Source: DASZCR01 sp035942915 (GTDB lineage Bacteria; Acidobacteriota; Blastocatellia; Pyrinomonadales; Pyrinomonadaceae). From it: a stretch of DNA of 12,929 bases. Both the position numbers and the translations under genes were made by a program. Within the stretch, counting starts at the first letter, position 1; every line of letters begins with the position of its first letter. The stretch lies in contig DASZCR010000105.1 in assembly GCA_035942915.1 (NCBI GenBank), positions 1-12,929 on the forward strand. Direction: 5' to 3'. The notes under the pieces are model-generated. The model searched no databases. It saw only the letters and a program-made list of their open reading frames with translations, and was not told the origin of the DNA. Positions 1-5,970 of this stretch are shown one piece after another.

Positions 1-20
1 GTCCTCCCGGCTGTGCTGGT

Positions 21-38
21 GCGGGTCAGCAAACCCGC
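21..38 (-). terminator. Small hairpin just past the 3' end of the 648-aa exported protein gene
   Basis: GCGGGT at 21-26 pairs with ACCCGC at 33-38 around a 6-nt loop. The hairpin begins 14 nt beyond the minus-strand TAA stop at 53-55. There is no T-run on the minus-strand 3' side, so it would not be a textbook intrinsic terminator. The stem is short and GC-rich, and such stems also arise by chance in this genome. Confidence 0.3.
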
Positions 39-52
39 TCTGTCAGTTGCCC

Positions 53-1999
53 TTATCTCGGTGCGCTGGCGCGAATCGTGACCTCGGAGCCTCTCAGCAG
101 GTTGAGGTCGTTCTGTCCCTGCACGTAGACGGAGCCTGCGCCCGCGCCGCCGCCGAGGACTGCGCCGATAGCCGCGCCCTTACCGCCTCCGGCAATCGCG
201 CCGATGATGGCGCCGACGGCCGTGCCGATAGCCGCGCGCTGGATGGTCTTCTCGGTCTGGTTGTCGTCTCTCACAGTGCCCTCGTTATCGACGGCGATGG
301 TGTCGCCGTTAACCGTGCGGACGCTGTCGATGAAGCCAGCGAAGGCATAGGTCTGACCGTTGGGCATGCGAATCGAGTCGAAGTTGAGCGAGATTTCGGA
401 ACGACCCGTGACGCGTCCTGAGCGGTTGACGTTCGAGACCGTGCCTTCAATCACCGCGCCCGAATAACGCGCAGGCTCGCGCACCGTCATGCGGAAGCGG
501 TCGCCGTTCTGCGTGTCTCTGGTCGTCAGGTCTGTGTCGAGCACGGCGACGAGTGTCTCGCCGTTGGTGACGACGTAGTCGCCGGTCGAGCCTACCGTAT
601 TGGTCGGGAAGCCCTGCGTACCGTTGTAGATGTCGAAGCGTGCGACATCCGAAGTGCGTTCGTAGTAGTTCTGCACGACGACCGGGTTCGCACCCAGACG
701 CTCGTTGAAGATTCTGCGCGTCACGCGCAGACCGCGCCCGCCATCGATAGGCTCGAAGGTGACGGTGAAGTCGTTGTCGCGGTAGCCGGTCGAACTGACG
801 ACGAGTTGGTCACCGCTGAAGGTGGCGCGCACGGTCGAGATGCGGCCGTTAGGCATCTGCTCGGTGCGCTCGCGCCCGTCGGCCTCAAAGGTCGTCTGCG
901 GCGCGCGCGACGAAGCGATTTGGACGCTCATGCCGCGACGCTCGATAGCGAGTTCGGTCGGCGATTCGAGACGCGCCAGCACGCGGTCGTAGACGCGTTG
1001 ACGGTCAACGGACGGCAGGTTGCGCGTCACGCGGTCGGCCACCGCGCGCGCGTCGTCGCTGCGCGAGGGGTCGAGGCGGAACGTGCCGGTCAGTCGTCCG
1101 TTGGTGTTGTAGTTGCCGAAGCCGCCGGTCGTCGACGGGAAGGTGTTCGTGTTATCCCAGTTCCACGCAACGCTGTAGGCACTCGCCAGCGCGTTCAGTT
1201 CCGTGCGGACATTCGTCCACGCGTTCGTCGCGCGCATGGGCAGGCGGTTGTTGCGCATGAAGGCGTCGATGCTCGCGCCCGCGCGGAGCACGTTCTCCAC
1301 ATCGGCAGCGACGGACTGACGATTGTTGAAGCGCGTGCGCAGTTGGTCAGTTGCGTTCTCGAAGTTCTGGACGAAAGCGTTGATGTCGTCCTCGGCGCGC
1401 GTGCCATCGTAGCGGCGGCTGCGGTCGAGCGAGTTGGCGATGACCGTGCGGAAGCGGTCGGCGGTCGTTTCGACGCGGCGAATGATGGTGTCAACCTCGC
1501 GGTCGGTCATCCTGTAGGGACGCCCGGCGACGGTTGTCGGCAGCGTGCTCTGATTCCAGTTCCAAGCGACGCTGTAGGCCGAGGCCAGCGCGTCGAGGTC
1601 TGAGCGCAGAACTGACCAAGAGTTTTGCGTGCGCGCGTTCAGGCGGTTGTTGCGCATGAAAGCGTCGATGTTTGCTCCGGCGCGCAGCACGTTCTCCACG
1701 TCAGCGGCCACCGAGGTGCGGGCGTCGAAGCGTGCGCGTAGTTGGTCGGTCGCATTCTCGAAGGCGCTCACGTAGGCATTGATGTTGTCTTCAGTGCCCG
1801 TGCGATTGTAGCGGCTGCGGTCGAGCGCCGCGTCGAGGTTACGTCGAAACTCGTCGGCGTCGGTTTCCACGCGGCGAATCAACTCTCCGACTTGTCGGTC
1901 GCTCATGCGATAGGCGCGACGTTGCGCCTGCGCGGTCATTCCGAGACTGACGAGCGCGATGACAAGTACGGAAGAGATGGCCTGTCTCATTCTGTTCAT
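53..1999 (-). CDS. Exported 648-aa protein with two ~120-aa repeats and a C-terminal glycine zipper
   Basis: The function is unknown. Residues 1-26 form a signal peptide (MRQ start, hydrophobic VLVIALVSLG, AQA cleavage site), so the product is exported. Residues 29-148 and 161-282 are two copies of a helical repeat. Each starts with YRM(S/T)DR and carries IRRVET, ENATDQLR, VAADVENVLRAGA, IDAFMRNNRL and ASAYSVAWNW. A linker rich in N/T/G follows (283-305), then a region predicted to be mainly beta (about 305-590), then a glycine zipper (about 590-622, GAIIGAIAGGGKGAAIGA) like the YMGG/Gly-zipper segments of outer-membrane-associated proteins. The ATG at 1999 is preceded by GGAGG at 9-nt spacing. 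The gene stands alone and the next gene upstream is divergent. The export call is firm. Envelope or outer-membrane association is inferred from the zipper. Proteins of this style are, to my knowledge, common in Acidobacteriota. Confidence 0.88.
   Translation of the reverse strand: MNRMRQAISSVLVIALVSLGMTAQAQRRAYRMSDRQVGELIRRVETDADEFRRNLDAALDRSRYNRTGTEDNINAYVSAFENATDQLRARFDARTSVAADVENVLRAGANIDAFMRNNRLNARTQNSWSVLRSDLDALASAYSVAWNWNQSTLPTTVAGRPYRMTDREVDTIIRRVETTADRFRTVIANSLDRSRRYDGTRAEDDINAFVQNFENATDQLRTRFNNRQSVAADVENVLRAGASIDAFMRNNRLPMRATNAWTNVRTELNALASAYSVAWNWDNTNTFPSTTGGFGNYNTNGRLTGTFRLDPSRSDDARAVADRVTRNLPSVDRQRVYDRVLARLESPTELAIERRGMSVQIASSRAPQTTFEADGRERTEQMPNGRISTVRATFSGDQLVVSSTGYRDNDFTVTFEPIDGGRGLRVTRRIFNERLGANPVVVQNYYERTSDVARFDIYNGTQGFPTNTVGSTGDYVVTNGETLVAVLDTDLTTRDTQNGDRFRMTVREPARYSGAVIEGTVSNVNRSGRVTGRSEISLNFDSIRMPNGQTYAFAGFIDSVRTVNGDTIAVDNEGTVRDDNQTEKTIQRAAIGTAVGAIIGAIAGGGKGAAIGAVLGGGAGAGSVYVQGQNDLNLLRGSEVTIRASAPR
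1154..1915 (-). repeat. Two tandem ~360-bp coding repeats inside the exported protein gene
   Basis: Copy 1 covers about 1553-1915 and copy 2 about 1154-1519, separated by about 33 bp encoding a threonine- and proline-containing linker. Long blocks are almost identical at the protein level, such as VAADVENVLRAGA, IDAFMRNNRL and ASAYSVAWNW. The DNA has diverged at many synonymous positions, so the duplication is old and kept by selection rather than a recent slip. Confidence 0.85.
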
Positions 2000-2030
2000 A
2001 AACTCTTCCCTCCAGCTTTAGATTTATCAC

Positions 2031-2039
2031 TTCACTATT
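2031..2039 (-). promoter_or_regulatory. Possible extended -10 element for the 648-aa protein gene
   Basis: On the minus strand this reads TGATAAATC, fitting TGnTAnAAT loosely. It lies about 32 nt upstream of the ATG at 1999, which would give a ~25-nt leader holding the GGAGG site. A TTGCTC further upstream is only 14 nt away, which is short for a -35. The call rests on pattern and spacing only. Confidence 0.3.
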
Positions 2040-2430
2040 AGAGCAACGTGGCGGGTGGCCGCGCTGTCGAAAGGGTTGCCGCCCCAGCCTCGCCAACTCA
2101 GACAAAGGGAGTTTCCACTGCTGTTCGGGGAGAACAATGTCCTTCGTCGGGCACAGGCTCAACCTCTCTCTGACAAGCAAGCACTATGCCGACGGGTGCA
2201 TCTCCTACTCTCAAGTGTTTGAACAGGCTCGAACGGGCCTGCGGGGAGAGGTAACTTGCCCGTGTGATTCAACAGAAGCGTTTCGGGTTGCCGCGCTCGG
2301 AAGGGTCGGGCGCATCAATAAGACCTGTTTTTTCAGCAAATAAGCTGTACGAAACCCGTCTCGTGCGTCCGAGTAGCATACAAGCCGCGTGTTAAAAGCC
2401 GTCGCCCTGCGCGTCTGCGCCGAAGGCCGT
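2040..2430. other. Gene-poor intergenic stretch with an imperfect direct repeat
   Basis: No convincing gene lies between the divergent starts at 1999 and 2472. The stretch holds an imperfect direct repeat of ~26 nt (2052-2078 and 2284-2308, sharing GCCGCGCT and AAGGGT cores). It also has a 7-bp hairpin at 2224-2241 (CAGGCTC/GGGCCTG, one G-T pair, loop GAAC) and a 5-bp hairpin at 2122-2136. A 68-codon plus-strand frame at 2137-2343 has a GGGGAG site just upstream, but that site sits in the loop and 3' edge of the 5-bp hairpin. The protein is low-GC for this genome and matches nothing I recognise. Confidence 0.5.
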
Positions 2431-2432
2431 CG

Positions 2433-2441
2433 TGCTATCTT
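2433..2441 (+). promoter_or_regulatory. Possible extended -10 promoter for the OsmC-family gene
   Basis: TGCTATCTT fits the extended -10 form TGnTAnnnT. It lies 30 nt before the ATG at 2472, giving a ~24-nt leader that contains the Shine-Dalgarno sequence. No good -35 is seen at 17 bp (GTCTGC). The call is from pattern only. Confidence 0.35.
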
Positions 2442-2471
2442 TGAGAGGCCAATTTCGCAGGAGGTGAGTTA

Positions 2472-2906
2472 ATGGCAGAGACGCGCCAGCAGGCAACCAT
2501 CTATTACGCGGGCGAAGACCTCTTCGTCGGCGTCAGTCCGAGCGGGCACGCGCAGGTGCTTGAAACCAACCACGAACGCGCCAGCGCCGCGACGCCGATG
2601 GAGTTGCTGCTCCTCGCACTCGGCAGTTGCACGGCGGTCGATGTGATTTCGATTCTCAAGAAGAAGCGCGAGCAGGTGACGGACTATCGCGTCGAGGTGC
2701 GCGGCGAACGTCGCGCAGAACACCCGCGCGCCTATACGCGGATGGAGGTTCGACACATCGTCAGCGGTCGCGGCATCTCGGAGAAGGCCGTCGCGCAGGC
2801 CATCGAACTCTCCGAGACGAAGTATTGCAGCGTGGCGGCGACGCTGCGGCCTGCCGTCGAGATTGTCACGACCTATCAGATTGTCGAGGCGTCTGCGGAC
2901 GTGTAA
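2472..2906 (+). CDS. OsmC/Ohr-family protein
   Basis: 144 aa, normal length for the family. OsmC/Ohr proteins are cytoplasmic thiol-dependent peroxidases that reduce organic hydroperoxides using two conserved cysteines. Both are present: C53 in the helix LLALGSCTAVDV, and C119 in ETKYCSVAATL near the C-terminus. The family pattern of an N-terminal beta-sheet (residues 1-35), TPMELLLLALGSC helix and beta-rich C-terminal half is clear. The sequence looks closer to the general OsmC/YhfA-like branch than to classical Ohr, so the substrate is not certain. The start is well supported: AGGAGGTGA at 2459-2467 matches the anti-Shine-Dalgarno fully, with 7-nt spacing. A metallothionein gene follows 119 nt downstream on the same strand, which suggests a stress-related neighbourhood. 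Confidence 0.92.
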   Translation: MAETRQQATIYYAGEDLFVGVSPSGHAQVLETNHERASAATPMELLLLALGSCTAVDVISILKKKREQVTDYRVEVRGERRAEHPRAYTRMEVRHIVSGRGISEKAVAQAIELSETKYCSVAATLRPAVEIVTTYQIVEASADV

Positions 2907-2963
2907 AGTCGTCCTCAACGGTGGCCGGGTGAAAGGCAGTAGCCTCGCGCGGCGGGTCGGTTG

Positions 2964-2969
2964 TAGAAT
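2964..2969 (+). promoter_or_regulatory. Possible -10 hexamer for the metallothionein gene
   Basis: TAGAAT (5 of 6 matches to TATAAT) preceded directly by TTG, 57 nt upstream of the metallothionein ATG. There is no recognisable -35 at 16-18 bp. If real, the metallothionein has its own transcript with a ~50-nt leader, rather than depending only on read-through from the OsmC gene. Confidence 0.3.
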
Positions 2970-3025
2970 GGCCGCACGCCGTTTTTCCGACTTCCGTCGA
3001 TTTCAACATCTAAGGAGAACCAGCA

Positions 3026-3187
3026 ATGGCCGACGACCGAGAAGAGAAGAAGTGCGCTAATAGCGTCTGCACCTGTCCCGCCGACGAGGGGAGCAAATAC
3101 TGCTCCGCCTATTGTGAGGGCATCGGGCGCAACACGACGACAATTGATTGCAACTGTGGCTGCCCTTCCTGCGGAACCAACATCTAA
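3026..3187 (+). CDS. Small bacterial metallothionein (53 aa, nine cysteines)
   Basis: 53 aa with nine cysteines at positions 10, 15, 17, 26, 30, 42, 44, 46 and 49. The arrangement is that of the bacterial SmtA/BmtA metallothionein family: an N-terminal KCxxxxCxC, a central KYCSAYCEG block (compare YYCSEAC in SmtA), and a C-terminal cluster DCNCGCPSC. Known members bind zinc, cadmium or copper through cysteine thiolates in the cytoplasm. The SmtA-type histidines near the C-terminus are missing here, so the ligand set would be cysteine only. AAGGAGA at 3012-3018 lies 7 nt before the ATG, and an in-frame TAA at 3011 rules out a longer protein. Codon use is coding-like. The gene follows the OsmC gene on the same strand, and a stem-loop lies just after the stop. 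Which metal it binds cannot be told from sequence. Confidence 0.8.
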   Translation: MADDREEKKCANSVCTCPADEGSKYCSAYCEGIGRNTTTIDCNCGCPSCGTNI

Positions 3188-3193
3188 CCGACA

Positions 3194-3219
3194 CGAGCGG
3201 CGCGCGTGGGGCGCGCTCG
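3194..3219 (+). terminator. GC-rich stem-loop after the metallothionein gene
   Basis: CGAGCG at 3194-3199 pairs with CGCTCG at 3214-3219, and the stem continues for about three more GC pairs past one bulged G. It starts 6 nt after the TAA at 3185-3187. No T-run follows directly; the first T-rich stretch is about 15 nt on. It may stop transcription or stabilise the short metallothionein mRNA. Confidence 0.4.
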
Positions 3220-3319
3220 GCCTTCCTCGAAAACTTTTGCCAGTAGAGAGAGGCGCGCGTCCCGCCGTGCCGACATCTTTCGCTCCCCACGCTGTCAATC
3301 GTCTTGAGGCACGCTCGGC

Positions 3320-4879
3320 ATGAGACACGCAGGAATCAAGAGGCGTCAGAGGCCGAGAGTTTTTCGTCAAGGGAGATTAAACTTTTCTATGTTCCAACTC
3401 GCTCTCGTGTGCGCCTCCGCTCTCTCGTTCGCGCCCGCGTGCGCGCGCGTCGAGAAGACGCCCGACAGTGGTCGCCCGGCGGCGACGGCCGTCGCCCTCT
3501 CCATGCCCGCCGCCTCCGCCACGCTCATCCCTTCCGAAGACCAGATGGACGCGGCGCTGACGACAACGCGGCGTGCCGACAGGTCTGGACGCGACGCCAA
3601 CGGGCAACTGCCGCAACTGCCGCCCGAAGAACACCTCAGACGCGCGACCGTCTATCAGACGAACCGCGCCTTCAACGAGGCGCGCGAACATTTTCAGGCC
3701 ATCATCTCGCGCTATCCTGAGAGCGCAGAAGTGCCGCCCGCGCTCTTCGGCATGGGTCGGACGCTCTTTCAGGAACGCCGCTACGAAGAGGCCATTCCCT
3801 ACTTCGAGCGACTCGGCAACGAATACATTCAGACCGAAGCCGGACGCGACGGTTACTACTACGTCGCCGCCACCAACCTGCGTCTCGGTCGCGCGGCCGA
3901 AGCAGCAGCGCGCTACATCGAATACGTCGGCCGCTTCCCCGACGGCGAACGCATCGAGAGCGCCTATCTCAACGTCATCGATTCGCTGCGCGAAGCGGGA
4001 CGACCTGAAGAGGCGATTCCCTGGGTCGAGCGCACGCGCGAGCGTTTCAAGGGGACGCCGCACGCGACCAACGCGCTCTTTGCGCGCCTGCGTCTGGACG
4101 TGGCGCGCAGCGACTGGGCGAGCGCACTGCGAACGAGCGAGGAGTTGAGCCGCCTGCCGCTCGGTCGCGGCGTGCAGACTTCGCAAGCGGAAATCGCGTA
4201 CCTGCGCGCCTACAGCCTCGAACGCATGGGGCAGCGCGAGCAGGCCATCAAGGTCTTGCAGACCATCCCCGACAGCATCAACTCTTATCACGGCGCGCTA
4301 GCCACCGAGCGGCTCAAGAATCTCGGCGCTGAAGCCCGGCGCGCGGCGGAGGTGCGCGAGGCGCGCGTCAGAGCAGAGGTCAGGCGACTCGCGGGCAACT
4401 ACCCGACGCCCTTCCGCGACACCATCCTGCGCGCCACGCAGGAACGCGGCGTTGACCCGCGCCTGATGCTCTCCATCATGCGTCAGGAGAGCAGTTTCAA
4501 CCCGACGGCGAAATCTCCGGCCGCCGCGCGCGGCCTGATGCAGTTGACCGCTGATACGGCCGCCGTCTACGCGCCGCGCGTGCGCCTGACGGTGCGCGAA
4601 GACGACCTGTATCGTCCTGAAGTCTCCATCCTGCTCGCCAGCGAGTATCTCGCGGAGCTTTTCCGGCTCTTCCCGAATCTGCCCGAAGCGGTCGCCGCTT
4701 CCTACAATGGCGGCGAAGACAACATGCTGCGTTGGGTGCGCCGCGCAGTCCACCGCGACCCCGGCGTCGTCACCTCCGAGGTCGGCTTCTCCGAAAGCAA
4801 AGACTACGTCGCCAAAGTGATGTCGAACTATCGCGCCTACCGTCTCCTCTATACCGAAGACCTCCGTCCACGTCGTTAA
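3320..4879 (+). CDS. Exported soluble lytic transglycosylase with TPR-like helices (Slt70 type)
   Basis: 519 aa. Cleaves the MurNAc-GlcNAc bond of peptidoglycan with 1,6-anhydro product formation, acting in the periplasm. The C-terminal SLT domain (about 365-510) shows all hallmarks: LSIMRQESSFNP with catalytic Glu390, ARGLMQLT (403-410), AAVAASYNGG-type motif (458-465) and the closing NYRAYRLLY. Residues ~100-320 are helical repeats of TPR type (YQTNRAFNEAREHFQAII, FQERRYEEAIPYFERLGNEY, RLGRAAEAAARY), as in Slt70-like enzymes. Residues 24-41 form a hydrophobic export signal ending APAC, so C41 might be a weak lipobox. Two starts are possible. ATG 3320 gives a basic n-region and has GAGG 10 nt upstream. 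ATG 3389 (M24) has GGGAG 13 nt upstream, and the codons between them include AGA, AGG and TTA, which are rare in this genome, so 3389 may be the true start. Confidence 0.93.
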   Translation: MRHAGIKRRQRPRVFRQGRLNFSMFQLALVCASALSFAPACARVEKTPDSGRPAATAVALSMPAASATLIPSEDQMDAALTTTRRADRSGRDANGQLPQLPPEEHLRRATVYQTNRAFNEAREHFQAIISRYPESAEVPPALFGMGRTLFQERRYEEAIPYFERLGNEYIQTEAGRDGYYYVAATNLRLGRAAEAAARYIEYVGRFPDGERIESAYLNVIDSLREAGRPEEAIPWVERTRERFKGTPHATNALFARLRLDVARSDWASALRTSEELSRLPLGRGVQTSQAEIAYLRAYSLERMGQREQAIKVLQTIPDSINSYHGALATERLKNLGAEARRAAEVREARVRAEVRRLAGNYPTPFRDTILRATQERGVDPRLMLSIMRQESSFNPTAKSPAAARGLMQLTADTAAVYAPRVRLTVREDDLYRPEVSILLASEYLAELFRLFPNLPEAVAASYNGGEDNMLRWVRRAVHRDPGVVTSEVGFSESKDYVAKVMSNYRAYRLLYTEDLRPRR

Positions 4880-4893
4880 CTCTACTTCTACTA

Positions 4894-4948
4894 TGCGCGC
4901 AGGCGTCTTTACGTGAGATTAAGTTTCACGTAAAGACGCCTGCGCGCA
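4894..4948. repeat. Perfect 23-bp inverted repeat between convergent genes (bidirectional terminator or REP-like element)
   Basis: The arm 4894-4916 (starting TGCGCGCAGGCGTC and ending TTTACGTGA) is an exact reverse complement of 4926-4948, with a 9-nt loop GATTAAGTT. It sits 14 nt after the stop of the lytic transglycosylase and 22 nt from the stop of the minus-strand gene that converges on it, so it can end both transcripts. It is longer and more perfect than a normal terminator and has no flanking T-run. This makes a dispersed palindromic repeat (REP-like) an equal possibility. Confidence 0.75.
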
Positions 4949-4970
4949 GAGATAAGATTCAGCGTTTGTC

Positions 4971-5837
4971 TTAAGGCTCAGGACAGAAGCGCGGGTCTTC
5001 AAACCCTCTGGCGCGTTCGCGTCGGCGCAGCGCGTTCTCGTCCGCACGCGGGCGCGGCAGGACGCCGAGACGGACGAGCGCCGGGCGGTACTCATAACGA
5101 ATCGTGACTTCGGCCGCCGGTCTGCGTTCCAGATTCATGTTCACCCAACGCACATGGTTTTCGACCGAGCGGCCTATCCCTGTGGCCGCGTAGTCGTCGT
5201 CGCGCGGCGCGCGCATCGCGGTCGCGCCCGCATCGCGTTGCTTCCGGCTCGCCTCGCCCGATGCATCGGCCTTCATCTCCGAGTCGCCGCGTCGTTCCGA
5301 ACGCGGCTCAGGCATCGGGTACGGATGCGGCGGCGTGACGGGCTGCGGAGTGGGCGTCGCTTCGCGGTAGAAGACGGCCGTGATGACGCCGAGGTCTGAG
5401 GTGCGACCCATGCGCGCGGCGTAGGAGTCGCGCTCGGTCGTGAAATAGAACTTGCGCGCGCGTTGCGTGCTCATCTGCCAACCCGTCACGCGGATGGTCT
5501 GATACGGTTCGAGCACCCATTTGCTCGCGTCCCAACTCGAAGAGCGCCGCGCGTCTATCGTGTTCAGCCCATCGACCGACAGCGCGACGGCGACGCGCAC
5601 CGGCAGAGGATTGCGCACGCGCAACTCGTACTCCTCGCCCTCCAACGCCTCGACGTAGATTCTCCCGCGCGCCGCCAACTCTTCGAGACGAACGCCGCGC
5701 GCCAGCACGTCCAACTCGAAGCCCGCCTCCCACACCGGCGGCAGCCTGCGCCACGACTCAGACTGCGCGACGCCGCTCACGGGCGCAAACGGCACGCCGC
5801 AGCAGAGCGCGCAGATAAAGGCCAGCATCCTTCTCAT
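4971..5837 (-). CDS. Secreted 288-aa protein of unknown function
   Basis: 288 aa. I do not recognise a named family. Residues 1-24 are a signal peptide (MRRMLAFICALCCGVPF, SGVA cleavage site). A conserved-looking core follows (about 35-160), with ELRVRNPLPVRVAVALSVDG, NTIDAR, DASKWVLEPYQTIRVTGW, ARKFYFT and LGVITAVFYRE. It is beta-rich and ends before a Pro-rich linker (160-182, TPTPQPVTPPHPYP). The C-terminal part has ATGIGRSVENHVRWVN and VTIRYEYRPALVRLGVLPR. I have an impression of similar secreted proteins in Acidobacteriota and Planctomycetes, but no function is known to me. The start at 5837 is chosen because AAGGAGGA lies 8 nt upstream and a proper signal peptide follows; the frame stays open further upstream but looks non-coding. 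It faces the lytic transglycosylase gene across a 23-bp palindrome and is divergent from the debranching enzyme gene. Confidence 0.85.
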   Translation of the reverse strand: MRRMLAFICALCCGVPFAPVSGVAQSESWRRLPPVWEAGFELDVLARGVRLEELAARGRIYVEALEGEEYELRVRNPLPVRVAVALSVDGLNTIDARRSSSWDASKWVLEPYQTIRVTGWQMSTQRARKFYFTTERDSYAARMGRTSDLGVITAVFYREATPTPQPVTPPHPYPMPEPRSERRGDSEMKADASGEASRKQRDAGATAMRAPRDDDYAATGIGRSVENHVRWVNMNLERRPAAEVTIRYEYRPALVRLGVLPRPRADENALRRRERARGFEDPRFCPEP

Positions 5838-5914
5838 CTTCAATTCCTCCTTCACGAAAGCGCACACAGTTTTCCCGTTCGTCCAATTGCCTGAACGCGC
5901 GCCCGTCCCGTTTC

Positions 5915-5958
5915 TTGCAGCGCGCACAAGGCGGATGATAAAAATCTCGTCACGGAGG
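5915..5958 (+). promoter_or_regulatory. Candidate promoter and ribosome-binding site deciding the GTG start of the debranching enzyme
   Basis: TTGCAG (5915-5920), an 18-bp spacer and TAAAAA (5939-5944, preceded by TGA, an extended -10 form) make a weak sigma-70 pattern. GGAGG at 5954-5958 then lies 12 nt before the GTG at 5971. Earlier start codons in the frame (TTG 5887, ATG 5935) would fall inside or before this promoter. Confidence 0.4.
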
Positions 5959-5970
5959 AATTTTTTTCGC

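Noticed and set aside
806..1603. 265-codon plus-strand frame opposite the exported repeat protein
   Set aside because: It is antisense to a gene with a signal peptide and clear internal repeats. Its product is Arg/Val/Ala-rich without motifs, as expected from a GC-rich shadow.
1839..2180. 113-codon minus-strand frame overlapping the start of the 648-aa protein gene
   Set aside because: It covers the signal peptide and ribosome site of a better-supported gene in another frame, and its product has no recognisable domain.
2137..2343. 68-codon plus-strand frame with GGGGAG upstream
   Set aside because: The ribosome-like site lies within a small hairpin, only 4 nt or so from the ATG. Composition is unlike neighbouring genes and no motif is seen; kept only as part of the intergenic description.
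3377..4291. 304-codon minus-strand frame within the lytic transglycosylase gene
   Set aside because: The sense frame carries all SLT motifs and TPR repeats; the antisense product shows nothing recognisable.
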